A stretch of DNA of 64,000 nt from Lacibacter luteus (GCF_004118265.1 NZ_SDHW01000001.1:1364001-1428000); one strand, 5' to 3'. Shown: positions 19,318-28,927, numbered from the stretch's first letter. The notes: generated by a model from the letters alone, not told the origin. Numbers and translations: made by a program.

Positions 19318-19905
19318 ATGTTCACTGGAATTATTGAAGCTACAGGCACAATAACAGAAGTGCTTGAAACCGGTAGCAACCGGAGTTTTTGGATCAGATC
19401 TTCTATTTCGAACGAATTAAAGATCGATCAAAGCCTGGCACACGACGGCGTTTGCCTTACGGTTGATGCGTTAAAAGAAGATGAGCACCGTGTTACGGCT
19501 GTAAAAGAAACTTTAAGTAAAACCAATCTTTCAACCTGGGCTCCCTCCCGCTTAATAAATCTTGAAAGGAGTATGTTAATGAACGGCAGACTTGATGGAC
19601 ACCTGGTTCAGGGCCATGTAGATACGACCGGCATTTGCGAAATTGTAAAAGAAGAAGCAGGAAGCTGGCTGTACACATTTTCTTTTCCCCAGGAGTTTGC
19701 CAATCTTTTAGTAGAAAAAGGCTCAGCTTCAATCAATGGAACAAGCCTTACTGTTTTTAATGTGCAGCAAAACAGCTTCAGTGTTGCAATCATTCCTTAC
19801 ACCTACCAATACACAAATATTCATCAATTACAACCAGGCTCGCCCGTAAACCTTGAGTTTGATATTATTGGTAAGTACGTTTTACGAAATACACAGTTGC
19901 AGTAA
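19318..19905 (+). CDS. ribE: Riboflavin synthase, alpha chain
   Basis: 195 residues from ATG 19318 (MFTGIIEATG, the invariant N-terminus of riboflavin synthase); the frame is open upstream to 19150 but that part has no resemblance to the family. It dismutates two molecules of 6,7-dimethyl-8-ribityllumazine into riboflavin. Two lumazine-binding repeats are visible: HDGVCLTVDAL and GHLVQGHVDTTG in the first, INGTSLTVFNV in the second. A near-consensus TATTTTG lies five bases before the ATG, so the RNA may be leaderless or nearly so. The gene is divergent from rpsU; the 193 bases between hold the rpsU control region. No other rib genes are adjacent and no FMN riboswitch is apparent. Confidence 0.97.
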   Translation: MFTGIIEATGTITEVLETGSNRSFWIRSSISNELKIDQSLAHDGVCLTVDALKEDEHRVTAVKETLSKTNLSTWAPSRLINLERSMLMNGRLDGHLVQGHVDTTGICEIVKEEAGSWLYTFSFPQEFANLLVEKGSASINGTSLTVFNVQQNSFSVAIIPYTYQYTNIHQLQPGSPVNLEFDIIGKYVLRNTQLQ

Positions 19906-19994
19906 GCTCCTCTTCTTAATAAGCTGGTTGAACCTTTTCGTTTGTTTGAAAAAAACTGCTGATATTTATTCTAAATCAAAACCTCTGCCTTAAA

Positions 19995-20912
19995 ATGCCA
20001 CAAATTTCAATTGTAATACCAGTAATGAATGAAGCGGAAAATATTGTTCCGCTTTATCATGAGCTAAAGAAATTTACGCCGGAGGATTTTGAAATAATAT
20101 TTATTAACGATGGCAGTACAGATGATACAATTCTGGAAATAAAACAGCTTTCCTACGCAGATAATCGTGTGAAATGTATTTCTTTCTCAAGAAACTTTGG
20201 TCATCAAAATGCGTTAATGGCCGGTATTGATTATGCAGATGGTAAATATATAATTACAATGGATGGGGATTTACAACATCCTCCAGCCTTCTTACCTCAA
20301 ATACTTGAGAAGCTCAATAATGGTTTCGATATTGTATTAACTCGTCGCAGAAAGACAGAGAATCAAGGCTTTTCAAAAAAGATTTTTACTAAGCTTTTTT
20401 ATAAACTCATCAACTTTCTTTCTGATGTTCCAATTGAAGAGAATGTTTCTGATTTTAGAGGCTTTTCTAGTAAAGTAATGCACACCATCCGGAAATTTGA
20501 AGAGCGAGATCTTTTTCTGAGAGGAATTTTCAGTTGGGTTGGTTACAGAAGAACAGTAATTCCTTTCGATGCTCCTTCCAGGTTACATGGAAAAAGTAAG
20601 TACAATTTTTCAACAATGGTTCGATTAGGACTTAAAGGAACTACTTCTTTTAGTTTTAAACCTCTTCGTATTTCATTGCTTATAGGTTCAATTGTATCTT
20701 TCTTTTCATTTATTCTATTAACAATTACAATCATAAACTATTTCCAAGGGAAAACTGTACCAGGATGGGCGTCGCTTATGACCGTTGTTACATTTATGGG
20801 AGGAATACAGCTTCTTGTTGTAGGGTTAATGGGTGAGTATGTTGCCAGCCTGTTTAGAGAAAGCAAAAAACGCCCTTTATATATAATTGATGAAATGATT
20901 AATGTTGATTAA
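19995..20912 (+). CDS. GT2 family polyprenyl-phosphate glycosyltransferase (DPM1/GtrB/ArnC-like)
   Basis: 305 residues. The N-terminal GT-A domain shows VIPVMNEAENI, FINDGSTDDT, the FGHQNALMAGIDYA segment and the metal-binding MDGDLQHPP. Two membrane helices follow at about residues 228-252 and 262-288, then a short basic tail. Enzymes of this layout transfer a sugar from a nucleotide donor to undecaprenyl phosphate on the cytoplasmic face, making a lipid-linked donor used later by GT-C enzymes. Two such GT-C-like proteins are encoded a few kilobases on, which suggests a working group. The 3' end overlaps the GNAT gene on the other strand by 4 bases. Confidence 0.9.
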   Translation: MPQISIVIPVMNEAENIVPLYHELKKFTPEDFEIIFINDGSTDDTILEIKQLSYADNRVKCISFSRNFGHQNALMAGIDYADGKYIITMDGDLQHPPAFLPQILEKLNNGFDIVLTRRRKTENQGFSKKIFTKLFYKLINFLSDVPIEENVSDFRGFSSKVMHTIRKFEERDLFLRGIFSWVGYRRTVIPFDAPSRLHGKSKYNFSTMVRLGLKGTTSFSFKPLRISLLIGSIVSFFSFILLTITIINYFQGKTVPGWASLMTVVTFMGGIQLLVVGLMGEYVASLFRESKKRPLYIIDEMINVD

Positions 20913-21868
20913 AATGCATCCCAATCGCCTGTTTGTATAAGCCACTCTGCATTGCTAACCGATTGTTTTTCATATTGCATTAACACTTGCTTTTTCGGCA
21001 ACAGAAAAGATGGAACACGAATTAAATTGCCAGTTGCTCCCCCAAACTTCATTGGGTTATTTGAAAACATCCCTATCAATGAACAACGTTCGGTTGCTGC
21101 CACTTGCCGAAGGAAAAGATTTATTTTTTTTGCAGACCCATTATCCACTGCATGCGCCTCCATCAGCAACAACATTCTTATACCTTTTACGCAAATCGGC
21201 CGTATAACAATATTTCCTCCAACGATTCCTGCATCAACAGCTGAGTAACAATAATACTCTGCATGAGGATGTTGTATATATCGCCAGTTCATATAATCGG
21301 CACTACGATAAATACTCAGCCTTTTTTCTGCATTAATTTTTTGTGCATATTCATCTTGTTCACCAAGAAATAATGCCGAAGCTTCAAAATTTAATCCCTT
21401 TTCTTTCCTCCGGCAAATACCTGTACGGAAAGGCACCTCTTCTAATTGTCTGAATCCTATTTTTTCAGTAGCTGCAAAACTGTTCCTGTTTGGAAAAACA
21501 TAAATCAACTCATCATTCATTAAGCTTTCCATTAAAATGCTCATACAAGCAGGAAATAACCTGCGGCCTCTTGCTTCAGGCAGTACAGCTGCCTCAACAA
21601 AATGCCACCCTTGTTTAATTTTTTTATTGTGCAACAATTCTACCGGATACATGGCTACAGAGGCAAGTAATTTTCCGTTTTCTTCAGCAACTGCAATGCG
21701 GGCAGGCCCCGCAGGGGGATTATACTTCCATGTGAAAAAAGCAGTATCGAGATACGACGTATCAATACCCGACTTTGCAAACACATCAGCAAATGCAGCC
21801 CTTTGTAACTGGCAATACTTTTCAATATCCAACTGCTTTGAATCAGTAATGTAAATCTGTAACGCCAT
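20909..21868 (-). CDS. GNAT family acyltransferase
   Basis: 319 residues with an N-terminal GNAT fold: the acyl-CoA-binding segment reads FVEAAVLPEARGRRLFPACM (about residues 91-110), preceded by an ARIAVAEENGKLLASVAMYP strand pair. The C-terminal half has WRYIQHPHAEYY and may be a second, degenerate GNAT domain. The acceptor is unknown. It overlaps the YdjC-type gene upstream by 26 bases, so the two form a small operon of an N-deacetylase and an acyltransferase, consistent with acyl exchange on an amino sugar. Confidence 0.75.
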   Translation of the reverse strand: MALQIYITDSKQLDIEKYCQLQRAAFADVFAKSGIDTSYLDTAFFTWKYNPPAGPARIAVAEENGKLLASVAMYPVELLHNKKIKQGWHFVEAAVLPEARGRRLFPACMSILMESLMNDELIYVFPNRNSFAATEKIGFRQLEEVPFRTGICRRKEKGLNFEASALFLGEQDEYAQKINAEKRLSIYRSADYMNWRYIQHPHAEYYCYSAVDAGIVGGNIVIRPICVKGIRMLLLMEAHAVDNGSAKKINLFLRQVAATERCSLIGMFSNNPMKFGGATGNLIRVPSFLLPKKQVLMQYEKQSVSNAEWLIQTGDWDAF

Positions 21869-22727
21869 TCGCTTCTTTCAATTGTTTTAATGCTTCCCAT
21901 TCCTTTCTACGCCGAGTATGAGTAAAAAAATCTTTTCCAGACTTAAACGAAGCCCATTGTTGCATTTCATCTTCCTGTGATTGCCCTGGATGAAGAATTA
22001 CTTCAAGTGAACGAACCCTTCTTTTTTCCGCACTCCTTATTGCATTTTGCAGATGCATCCCTGTAATATGGCCACTATACAAAACACCAAAATTTTCCTG
22101 AGTAAAAGGCTGGTATTTCATTTTCCTAATTTGAATAATTACCCTGCAAATACGAAGTGCAATTAATTTGCAGAAATTTTTCCAAAAGAACAATCTGTGT
22201 ATCTGTAACTTTCCCGGCGTCATTACACGTTCTTGTATTACTCGTACGTACGGAATATTATACTTTTGTGCCAGCTGGTTCGTAATACCAAAGAGTGAAG
22301 GAAGCATGTGTATATGATTGTGACCATTAATAACTAACACTTCCCGATTGGCAGTTATCTCCTTAATGTAACTAAGTTGACAGTTCCACTCTTTGTATAC
22401 ATCATTTAGAAACTGCTTCTTTCTTTTGCCGTTTATAAGTAAATAAAAAAAAGCTTTTACAAACCCTGTGTTTAACCGACCTTCGGCTGATGTAATTGTT
22501 GTTTTATTACATGTTGATAATGCCGCACCATCGGTTAAATTCAAGTGAGCAGAAATTATACAAACCCGTTCCTTGTTTTTTGTAAGTGTTGCCTTTATAA
22601 GCTCCCCGCAATTCTTATTCGATACAATACCAAACCCATTTATCATGTCTTGCTCCCATGCATCGAGTATCATTTCGGTAGCCTGCTTGCCTATTCCGGC
22701 ATCGTCGGCTTGTAAATGAAGTTTCAT
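21843..22727 (-). CDS. YdjC/ChbG-like carbohydrate deacetylase
   Basis: 294 residues from the ATG at 22727 (MKLHLQADDAGIGKQATEMI), which puts the conserved metal-binding ADDAG at residue 7 as in the family; the frame extends to 22844 with a TTG, but that would cross the divergent promoter region. Other family marks are ISAHLNLTDGA (metal His) and NGHNHIHMLPSLF. Family members remove N-acetyl groups from oligosaccharides or lipid-linked amino sugars, as in HpnK and ChbG. Co-transcription with the GNAT gene (26-base overlap) suggests a paired job in acyl remodelling. Substrate unknown. Confidence 0.8.
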   Translation of the reverse strand: MKLHLQADDAGIGKQATEMILDAWEQDMINGFGIVSNKNCGELIKATLTKNKERVCIISAHLNLTDGAALSTCNKTTITSAEGRLNTGFVKAFFYLLINGKRKKQFLNDVYKEWNCQLSYIKEITANREVLVINGHNHIHMLPSLFGITNQLAQKYNIPYVRVIQERVMTPGKLQIHRLFFWKNFCKLIALRICRVIIQIRKMKYQPFTQENFGVLYSGHITGMHLQNAIRSAEKRRVRSLEVILHPGQSQEDEMQQWASFKSGKDFFTHTRRRKEWEALKQLKEANGVTDLHY

Positions 22728-22813
22728 GTATTGTTCAAATTTCGATAAATATACCTGTTTCTCTACAACTGCTGCGGCATATAAAGATGCCGAAAAATTA
22801 AACGCTGCAATTG

Positions 22814-22831
22814 TATATTTGAGCAAAACTA
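22814..22831. promoter_or_regulatory. Back-to-back -7 boxes of a divergent promoter
   Basis: TATATTTG (22814-22821, plus strand) and TAGTTTTG (22831-22824, minus strand) both fit TAnnTTTG and are only 2 nt apart, pointing toward each other across the start points. Plus-strand RNA would serve the YfhO-like gene, minus-strand RNA the deacetylase-GNAT pair. No -33 TTG at standard spacing for either. Confidence 0.5.
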
Positions 22832-22844
22832 CCACAACCTGCAA

Positions 22845-24935
22845 GTGAAAAAAAGAAGGCCTTACCTGTTTATATTAATAGTATTTCTGATAGCCTTTCT
22901 CCCGGTCGTCAGTTTTGTTTTTGCTTTAAAGAATGATTTTTTTCTAGGTTATTTTCCACCGAAGTTTCTACTAAGCGAAGCATTAAAAAACGGACAGTTT
23001 CCACTTTGGAATCCTTATATCGCATTTGGCCTACCTTTTTATGCAGATATGAACGGCGCCTATTGGAACCCCATTACTTGGATTATTGCGTTAACAACTG
23101 GCTACAATGCATATAGTATTACTATTGAACAACTGTTTTATGTACTGGCCGGAGGCATCGGTCTGTACAAATTATCTAAACATTTCACAGAAAACTATTC
23201 GATACGTTTAATTGCCGCAATTGCATATATGTGTAATGGTTTTGTTATTGGTCACCTTCAGCACTTAAATTGGATCAGTAGTTCAGCTTTTCTTCCTTGG
23301 TGCATTTGGGGCATACTTGCTATTAACAAATCCGGACGACTGAAGTATTACTGTATTACTACAATTGCCTTTCTTTTATTCATCAGTTCCGCTCACCCAG
23401 GCATGACCATCGGAGCTATTTACTTTTTTATTCCACTTGTATTCTTTCTCCTTTATAATAGATATAAAGAACAACAAAGGCCAGCATTGATAAGCGGTCT
23501 GCAGCGCTTTTCTTTTCTATTTGTTTTGGTTTTCATCAGCTGTATTGGCATTATTGTCAGCTATGCAGACATCCTCCCTTTTTTTGTGCGAAACGCAAAA
23601 GTTTCTCTCTCTCTTTCGCTTTCAGAAAACACTAATTTCCAGAGTTGGATAAGTCTATTTGTGCCGTTCGGCACAGTAAAAGGACAATCATTTTTCGGAA
23701 ACGATATTGCATTAAGAAATATTTATTTTAGCCTTACGCTTGCTGTGTTTTTTATTGCTTCGTTTTTTAGTCTAAAAACAAAACGTCACTACTTTTTTTT
23801 CTTCACAGGGATATTCTTTTTCCTTATTTCATTAGGGGGTGCTATAAAATTGTTTGCACACAACTATCTTCCGCTGATCGGCTATGTACGTGTAAATGCT
23901 GAGTTTCGCATCTTTACTATTATATGCTTTATTCTTACAGCTATTGATACATTTACTTATTACACTACCCATCCTGAATTTAGAAAGACGATAGCCCAGT
24001 TAATAAATGTATTGTTAGTGAGTCTTGCTTGTCTGCTTACATTTTCCTTCATTAAGCTCGTACAGGGTAACTCCGTGTTAACATCTATCGATACAACCGC
24101 TACAACAAACTGGAGAGATATTTTAAAACTTTTTATCGATCAAATTCAGTTTTTTGACACCTTGTTTCTGCATTCGCTTATACAAATCATTCTTTTGTTG
24201 TTCCTAAAAAAAGCTCTTACGCAAGAGCTTTACTCAAAAGTATTACTCCTTACAGCTCTTGATGTGATCATAGCAACATTTCTGCACATGCCGTTTACCG
24301 GTGTTGGAAAAGTGCCGGTTGCACGTATTAATGCAATACACAAACAATCGCCTTATGGTGTTCCTACTCCTAAACTTCAGCCACTTATGTTACATGATAC
24401 GATACCCAATGCGGATAGTGCCTTGGTTGGCGACTGGAGTTTTTACAATAAACAAATAGGTAAGGCTAAACCGGTGTTATACCCGGTTAAACTAAAAAAC
24501 AACTATGAGTACTATGCAATGTTGGAAAAAGACAGCAACATCTCAGTTGCAAATTTTTCTTTTGTATTTTTAAGTAGCTCAATTAAAGAAGACAAACTCA
24601 ATGCGTCGGAGTTCCTTAAGCAGGAAAACATTCAGGCATTTACCATGAACAATTTACAGTTGTCGTTTAATGCGAAAGAAGACGGATATCTTGTTTATTT
24701 ACAGAACTACTATCCGCATTGGCAATATAAAAATAACAATAGCACAGGAAAAGTATTAAAAGCAGGAACTGGTTTTATTGCGGTTCCGGTACAGAAGGGA
24801 AATAACAACATAAATCTTTATTTTTCATGGAGAACATTAAAGTTACTACTGATTTTTAGCTTCATGTTTTTATTTATTCTTGCAGCCCTTTTGTTTTTTC
24901 CGATAGCAAACCGAATTCTTTTTCAAAAAAAGTAA
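22845..24935 (+). CDS. YfhO-like polytopic membrane protein
   Basis: 696 residues with a GTG start (MKKRRPYLFILIVFLIAFLP). About 12 membrane segments occupy residues 5-470, and a soluble C-terminal region of about 190 residues is closed by one last membrane helix (about 665-690). The luminal loop FFPPKFLLSEALKNGQFPLWNP with the FGLPFYADMN motif is typical of the YfhO family, which is related to GT-C glycosyltransferases and, in Gram-positives, is needed to glycosylate teichoic acids. Here it lies between lipid-sugar and GT-C-like genes, so a role in adding sugars outside the inner membrane is inferred. It is followed by the next gene after 10 nt. Confidence 0.75.
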   Translation: MKKRRPYLFILIVFLIAFLPVVSFVFALKNDFFLGYFPPKFLLSEALKNGQFPLWNPYIAFGLPFYADMNGAYWNPITWIIALTTGYNAYSITIEQLFYVLAGGIGLYKLSKHFTENYSIRLIAAIAYMCNGFVIGHLQHLNWISSSAFLPWCIWGILAINKSGRLKYYCITTIAFLLFISSAHPGMTIGAIYFFIPLVFFLLYNRYKEQQRPALISGLQRFSFLFVLVFISCIGIIVSYADILPFFVRNAKVSLSLSLSENTNFQSWISLFVPFGTVKGQSFFGNDIALRNIYFSLTLAVFFIASFFSLKTKRHYFFFFTGIFFFLISLGGAIKLFAHNYLPLIGYVRVNAEFRIFTIICFILTAIDTFTYYTTHPEFRKTIAQLINVLLVSLACLLTFSFIKLVQGNSVLTSIDTTATTNWRDILKLFIDQIQFFDTLFLHSLIQIILLLFLKKALTQELYSKVLLLTALDVIIATFLHMPFTGVGKVPVARINAIHKQSPYGVPTPKLQPLMLHDTIPNADSALVGDWSFYNKQIGKAKPVLYPVKLKNNYEYYAMLEKDSNISVANFSFVFLSSSIKEDKLNASEFLKQENIQAFTMNNLQLSFNAKEDGYLVYLQNYYPHWQYKNNNSTGKVLKAGTGFIAVPVQKGNNNINLYFSWRTLKLLLIFSFMFLFILAALLFFPIANRILFQKK

Positions 24936-24945
24936 CTCACAAACA

Positions 24946-26067
24946 ATGTTGAATCAGGTAATAAAAAGAGAGTATTTCATTTACTTTTTTTTTGCAATTG
25001 TTTACACACTTTTTTTAGTAGGTATAACCACCCTTACCGGCGTTATTACTATCAACGAAGCTGAAAAATACATTTCTGCCGCCGAAAAAATAAGCAACGG
25101 CTCAACTGAAAATATTCTTAAAGATTATATATTTTACAGCAGCTACATTGTTTTCCTTACGGCTATCTTTTTACTTGGTAATACCACAACTGTTGTTTTT
25201 GTACAAGCGATTTTAAGTTTTCTTGCTGCTCTTTGCATAAAGAAAACTATCGACCTCCTGTATAAAAAATCAGTTATTTCCTATTTTGCCATGTTAGCGT
25301 ACCTGCTTTGCTTTCCTGTACAGAGCTGGGTGGTCACATTGTTTAGTGATAGTTTTTTTGTTTCCATTACAACCTTTACTCTTTTCTATACAATAAAAAG
25401 AACAACTTGGAAGGAGAACATCCTCTGGTCCTTGCTGCTTATTATTCTAATCTTCGCCCGCCCACCAGGAGTATTCCTGGCTGTACCATTTGTTCTGTAT
25501 AAGTTGCATTTTACAAAAAGCATTTCGTTGAAAACTGCATCACTTTTATTTGCTTTTGCATTTTGCGTATTGATGTTGTTCACCTTTACTGTTCCTGTTG
25601 AATCGAAGGGCTATATAACACCTATTGCAGCAGGAAGAGTTATTGTAGACAGTTCTACGTATACGGTAGAAGGATTTAATGCAACAGAAAAAAACGCTTT
25701 AAAAAACGCTTACAAATTTTTATCTCAAAAGAACGGTATATCCGGGCTGCTTAAATTATACTTAAAAAAAGCAATCTCTTTCTTTACGCTTACCCGCCCT
25801 TATTATTCAAAAACGCACAATCTTATCGCCTTCTTACATTATTTATTATACCTTCTTTTTCTGTTTGGCTCGTTTCATCTTTTAAACACCGAAAAAAAAG
25901 GAACTGTACTGCTGTTTGTCATATGCATCTTTAGTTTGATGCATCTCGTAGGCATTACCTATAATGAATGGCACTACCGATTTACCATACCAATATTCCC
26001 TTTTTTATTTATTGGAGGAGCCGGAAGTATCTTTTTTTTAAAACAAATATGGAAGCGAGATAGCTAG
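24946..26067 (+). CDS. GT-C-like polytopic membrane protein
   Basis: 373 residues with about 9-10 hydrophobic segments and little soluble sequence. The first external loop has INEAEKYISAAEKISNG, with an acidic residue pair at the place where GT-C (ArnT/PMT-like) enzymes have the catalytic D/E; ArnT-like folds usually have it after the first helix, as here. It is in an operon 10 nt behind the YfhO-like gene, and converges with the next gene, overlapping its 3' end by 4 bases. Probable transfer of a sugar from a polyprenyl phosphate; donor and acceptor unknown. Confidence 0.6.
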   Translation: MLNQVIKREYFIYFFFAIVYTLFLVGITTLTGVITINEAEKYISAAEKISNGSTENILKDYIFYSSYIVFLTAIFLLGNTTTVVFVQAILSFLAALCIKKTIDLLYKKSVISYFAMLAYLLCFPVQSWVVTLFSDSFFVSITTFTLFYTIKRTTWKENILWSLLLIILIFARPPGVFLAVPFVLYKLHFTKSISLKTASLLFAFAFCVLMLFTFTVPVESKGYITPIAAGRVIVDSSTYTVEGFNATEKNALKNAYKFLSQKNGISGLLKLYLKKAISFFTLTRPYYSKTHNLIAFLHYLLYLLFLFGSFHLLNTEKKGTVLLFVICIFSLMHLVGITYNEWHYRFTIPIFPFLFIGGAGSIFFLKQIWKRDS

Positions 26068-27407
26068 GGTATTGTTTCCCTCTTATTAAAGAGCCGCCAT
26101 TCTGTTAATGGAAACCTTTCCTTTGAAGTAGAAATGAATAATACAAATGCTGCAATTCCAAAATAAAAACAAACAAACTCAAACCGGGGGTAAAAATGCG
26201 TGCCTAAGAAAACAGTAGGCCCAACCATTAAGGCTACAGTTGCGAGGTAATAGAAGCGATGTAGCCCCAAAAAGAATTTTTTCTGTATATAAAAAACAAT
26301 AACAGGAAACGCAAGTAAGAAAAAAAATCCCTCTTCGATAAAATCAATAACACCAGTATTGCGTACATGGAATCCTAAGTAATGAAATACATTATTCAAT
26401 ACATTCATATAATTCACAGCATGTGCAGGTGTAAGTTTTGAAGTAGAAACATATTTTAGAAAAGGCCATTGGTGAATACTCACGAAAAACTGCAGTTTAC
26501 CTGCGTAATACAAATTATGATACACCGGTAAAAGAAGTGTGAGGGAAAAGAAAGTCAATGAAAGAATTTTGTTTTTACTGTTATAAAACATCCAGAAAAA
26601 CATCAGCATTACCGAAAGCAATGCATTCTGCCGAACAAAAACAACCAAGGCAAGAAAAACAACAGCAAGTATTTCATTTGATTTTACTTTATAGTAATAA
26701 ACACTCAGCAGCAGGCACAAAATCATCAACCATTCGTTAAGTCCCATCAGAATATTTTTTGTTGCATAAAGAACTGTTGAAGCCACTAAGCAAACAAGTA
26801 GTATGCGAAACAATTTCTGTTCAACCGTAACTACAATTGCTTTCATAAACCAGAACAATGCTATTACAAATAATAAGCTATTCAATACACCTATAAAACG
26901 ATATAAATGTTTAAAACAAAACAGTTGAAACGCCAAATAATAACGATACCCCGGCTGTGTAACAAACTCCTTTCCTTCTTCGGGATATGCAATTTGATCG
27001 CCCCCCCATAATGTCTTTTGCTCTATCATATTTTGTGCATAAGCAAGATTTCTTGCAAAGTCCTCGCCTGGGTTGGGTGCAATTACACGAAATAAAAGAT
27101 CAGTAACAGGTAGTAATTGAATAAAGAATAATACAATTGTAAAAGCTAACAACTTGCCTGTGAATCCATTTTTCAAGCCCATTATTGCAGCAAATACTGT
27201 TGCGAGAAAAGGTGGCATAAAAAGAGCAATTGCCTCTATCCCAAATTGATAAGGCAATTCTGCTAAACGAGATCTAAATGCAAATGAAAATACAATGCCG
27301 ATGATTGAAAATGTGAAAAACAAAGGCCAACCTGTGAATCTATTCAGTAAAAGAAGGCATTTACGCACAACCGGTATAGCCAAGATAAAATCAATATTTA
27401 AAGTCAT
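26064..27407 (-). CDS. GT-C-like polytopic membrane protein (second)
   Basis: 447 residues, about 11 membrane segments. After the third or fourth helix there is a loop with APNPGEDFARNLAYAQNM and FVTQPGYRYYLAFQLF, the GEDF-type acidic site and QPGYRY pattern of PMT/GT39-related membrane glycosyltransferases. It is 5 nt behind the membrane sulfatase-like gene, so the two are co-transcribed. Not recognised as a named protein. Confidence 0.6.
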   Translation of the reverse strand: MTLNIDFILAIPVVRKCLLLLNRFTGWPLFFTFSIIGIVFSFAFRSRLAELPYQFGIEAIALFMPPFLATVFAAIMGLKNGFTGKLLAFTIVLFFIQLLPVTDLLFRVIAPNPGEDFARNLAYAQNMIEQKTLWGGDQIAYPEEGKEFVTQPGYRYYLAFQLFCFKHLYRFIGVLNSLLFVIALFWFMKAIVVTVEQKLFRILLVCLVASTVLYATKNILMGLNEWLMILCLLLSVYYYKVKSNEILAVVFLALVVFVRQNALLSVMLMFFWMFYNSKNKILSLTFFSLTLLLPVYHNLYYAGKLQFFVSIHQWPFLKYVSTSKLTPAHAVNYMNVLNNVFHYLGFHVRNTGVIDFIEEGFFFLLAFPVIVFYIQKKFFLGLHRFYYLATVALMVGPTVFLGTHFYPRFEFVCFYFGIAAFVLFISTSKERFPLTEWRLFNKRETIP

Positions 27408-27412
27408 AATGT

Positions 27413-28927
27413 TTAGTGATGAAGAACCCCTTTTGTAACATTCACTTCCCGATTCTCCAATATTTCTAAGTTCTGATTAAATTGATTATTAAGCAAAAGC
27501 CTGAAAACATTCACCAACGATACAGAATCTGTAAATCCATTGTATTTTCTATTAGGTGAATACACAGAAATAAAATTTGAAAAATCGTCACGCTCGTTCC
27601 TTTTACCATTGTAAAATCTGTTACCATGATCACTGACAACAATAACAGTTGGCCTCTTTCTGGCAGCAAGGATTTGCTTAATAAGATCCAGTACTACTTT
27701 ATTACTAAATTTCAGGTATGCAAGATACGGTTCGTTGTACCTCTTTTGTAAAAGTTCTTTATGAGCGACTGACATTTGACGCAGCTCTCCTTTTTCGTTT
27801 CGCAGGTAAGGGCTATGAGGCATCATTAAATGGGTGTACACAAATAGCTTACTTGCAGTATCAGAAACTGAATGCTTGATGTTTTCAATCCGATCCTGAT
27901 TATATTTATCGACTCTTGCATAAAATGACTTAAAGGCTATTTGTACTTTGTTCGAAGAAACATTCAATAACAAGTCATTTTGTGCTACACTCCCAAACGT
28001 TTTATCCATTAGCAAGCGATCCTCAACTGGTAAAAAAAGAAAAGGATCATTATCAGTGCCTTTCACGCGAAGAAAACTGTTATTCACAAGTTTAAAGCCA
28101 GCAGATTCAAAAAAAGAAAAAATCCTGTTTTCTTCAATTGTCTTTGCTGCTTTTGCAAAGCTCTTTGCAGATTTCAGATCGCCAATTGAAACAGAATCGA
28201 GGTAACTCATACTCAACATTGATAAAGTAGAAAACATGGTGCCGTTGTAATTCGATCTTGCCGCTTTCGCTACAAAAAAACCAAGATTCTCCAACTCTGT
28301 AATAAAACCATCATTTGAATAATGATACTCCGATTGCAAAGTGTTGCTTCCGGCATATTCATCAAGGATAATCAAAAACACGTCAGAAGAAGCAGCATAG
28401 TCAATCGGCTTTATTTTAACAGCATCAAGCAATTGAACGGTTGTCTTACTTTTTGAACTAATATTTTTGATTGCAATCACCGCTTCATACATAAGCATCG
28501 TTATAAACAGTGCAGTAATGTATAAGTTGAATTTTGCGATATGCTCTATTTTGGCCCGAACGACAACAAAGAAAAAAGCAAGCGAGCAAATAATCAGAAA
28601 TGGCAAATAATATTTATACTGTTTCAATGTTGTTACATAAGGTATGCTTGCTACGAATTTGTAAATAAACAAAAAGTATAAATAATGAATGGCAACCCAT
28701 CCAAGTATTAACATCGCCCGTTCTTTATGGAGAAAAAGTTGTAATACAAAAAAAACAATAAGAAGGACAGCCACAATTCCGGAGAAAATTTTAAAGTTAC
28801 TCTCTGCCGGTATCAATTGCCAATATTCATTATTTCCTTCCATAATAAAATACAATGGAAGTAAGAGAATTAGAAGAACGCATTTAATAAGGGTACCTTT
28901 TTTGCGTAGAATAAGAAAAAATTGCAT
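27413..28927 (-). CDS. Membrane-anchored sulfatase/phosphoglycerol transferase-like enzyme
   Basis: 504 residues. Four to five membrane helices fill residues 12-160, then an alkaline-phosphatase-superfamily domain begins with SSDVFLIILDEYAGS (metal-binding Asp/Glu) and SNYNGTMFSTLSMLSMSYL, where the Thr after NG is the probable nucleophile as in LTA synthase and EptA-type enzymes. YTHLMMPHSPY and VIVVSDHGNRF give the remaining metal ligands. Such enzymes add phosphoglycerol or phosphoethanolamine to lipids or glycans on the periplasmic side. It forms an operon with the GT-C-like gene downstream. Confidence 0.75.
   Translation of the reverse strand: MQFFLILRKKGTLIKCVLLILLLPLYFIMEGNNEYWQLIPAESNFKIFSGIVAVLLIVFFVLQLFLHKERAMLILGWVAIHYLYFLFIYKFVASIPYVTTLKQYKYYLPFLIICSLAFFFVVVRAKIEHIAKFNLYITALFITMLMYEAVIAIKNISSKSKTTVQLLDAVKIKPIDYAASSDVFLIILDEYAGSNTLQSEYHYSNDGFITELENLGFFVAKAARSNYNGTMFSTLSMLSMSYLDSVSIGDLKSAKSFAKAAKTIEENRIFSFFESAGFKLVNNSFLRVKGTDNDPFLFLPVEDRLLMDKTFGSVAQNDLLLNVSSNKVQIAFKSFYARVDKYNQDRIENIKHSVSDTASKLFVYTHLMMPHSPYLRNEKGELRQMSVAHKELLQKRYNEPYLAYLKFSNKVVLDLIKQILAARKRPTVIVVSDHGNRFYNGKRNERDDFSNFISVYSPNRKYNGFTDSVSLVNVFRLLLNNQFNQNLEILENREVNVTKGVLHH

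Noticed and set aside
22728-22844. TTG start of the deacetylase at 22844
   Set aside because: It would place the divergent promoter in the coding region; the family N-terminus fits the ATG at 22727.
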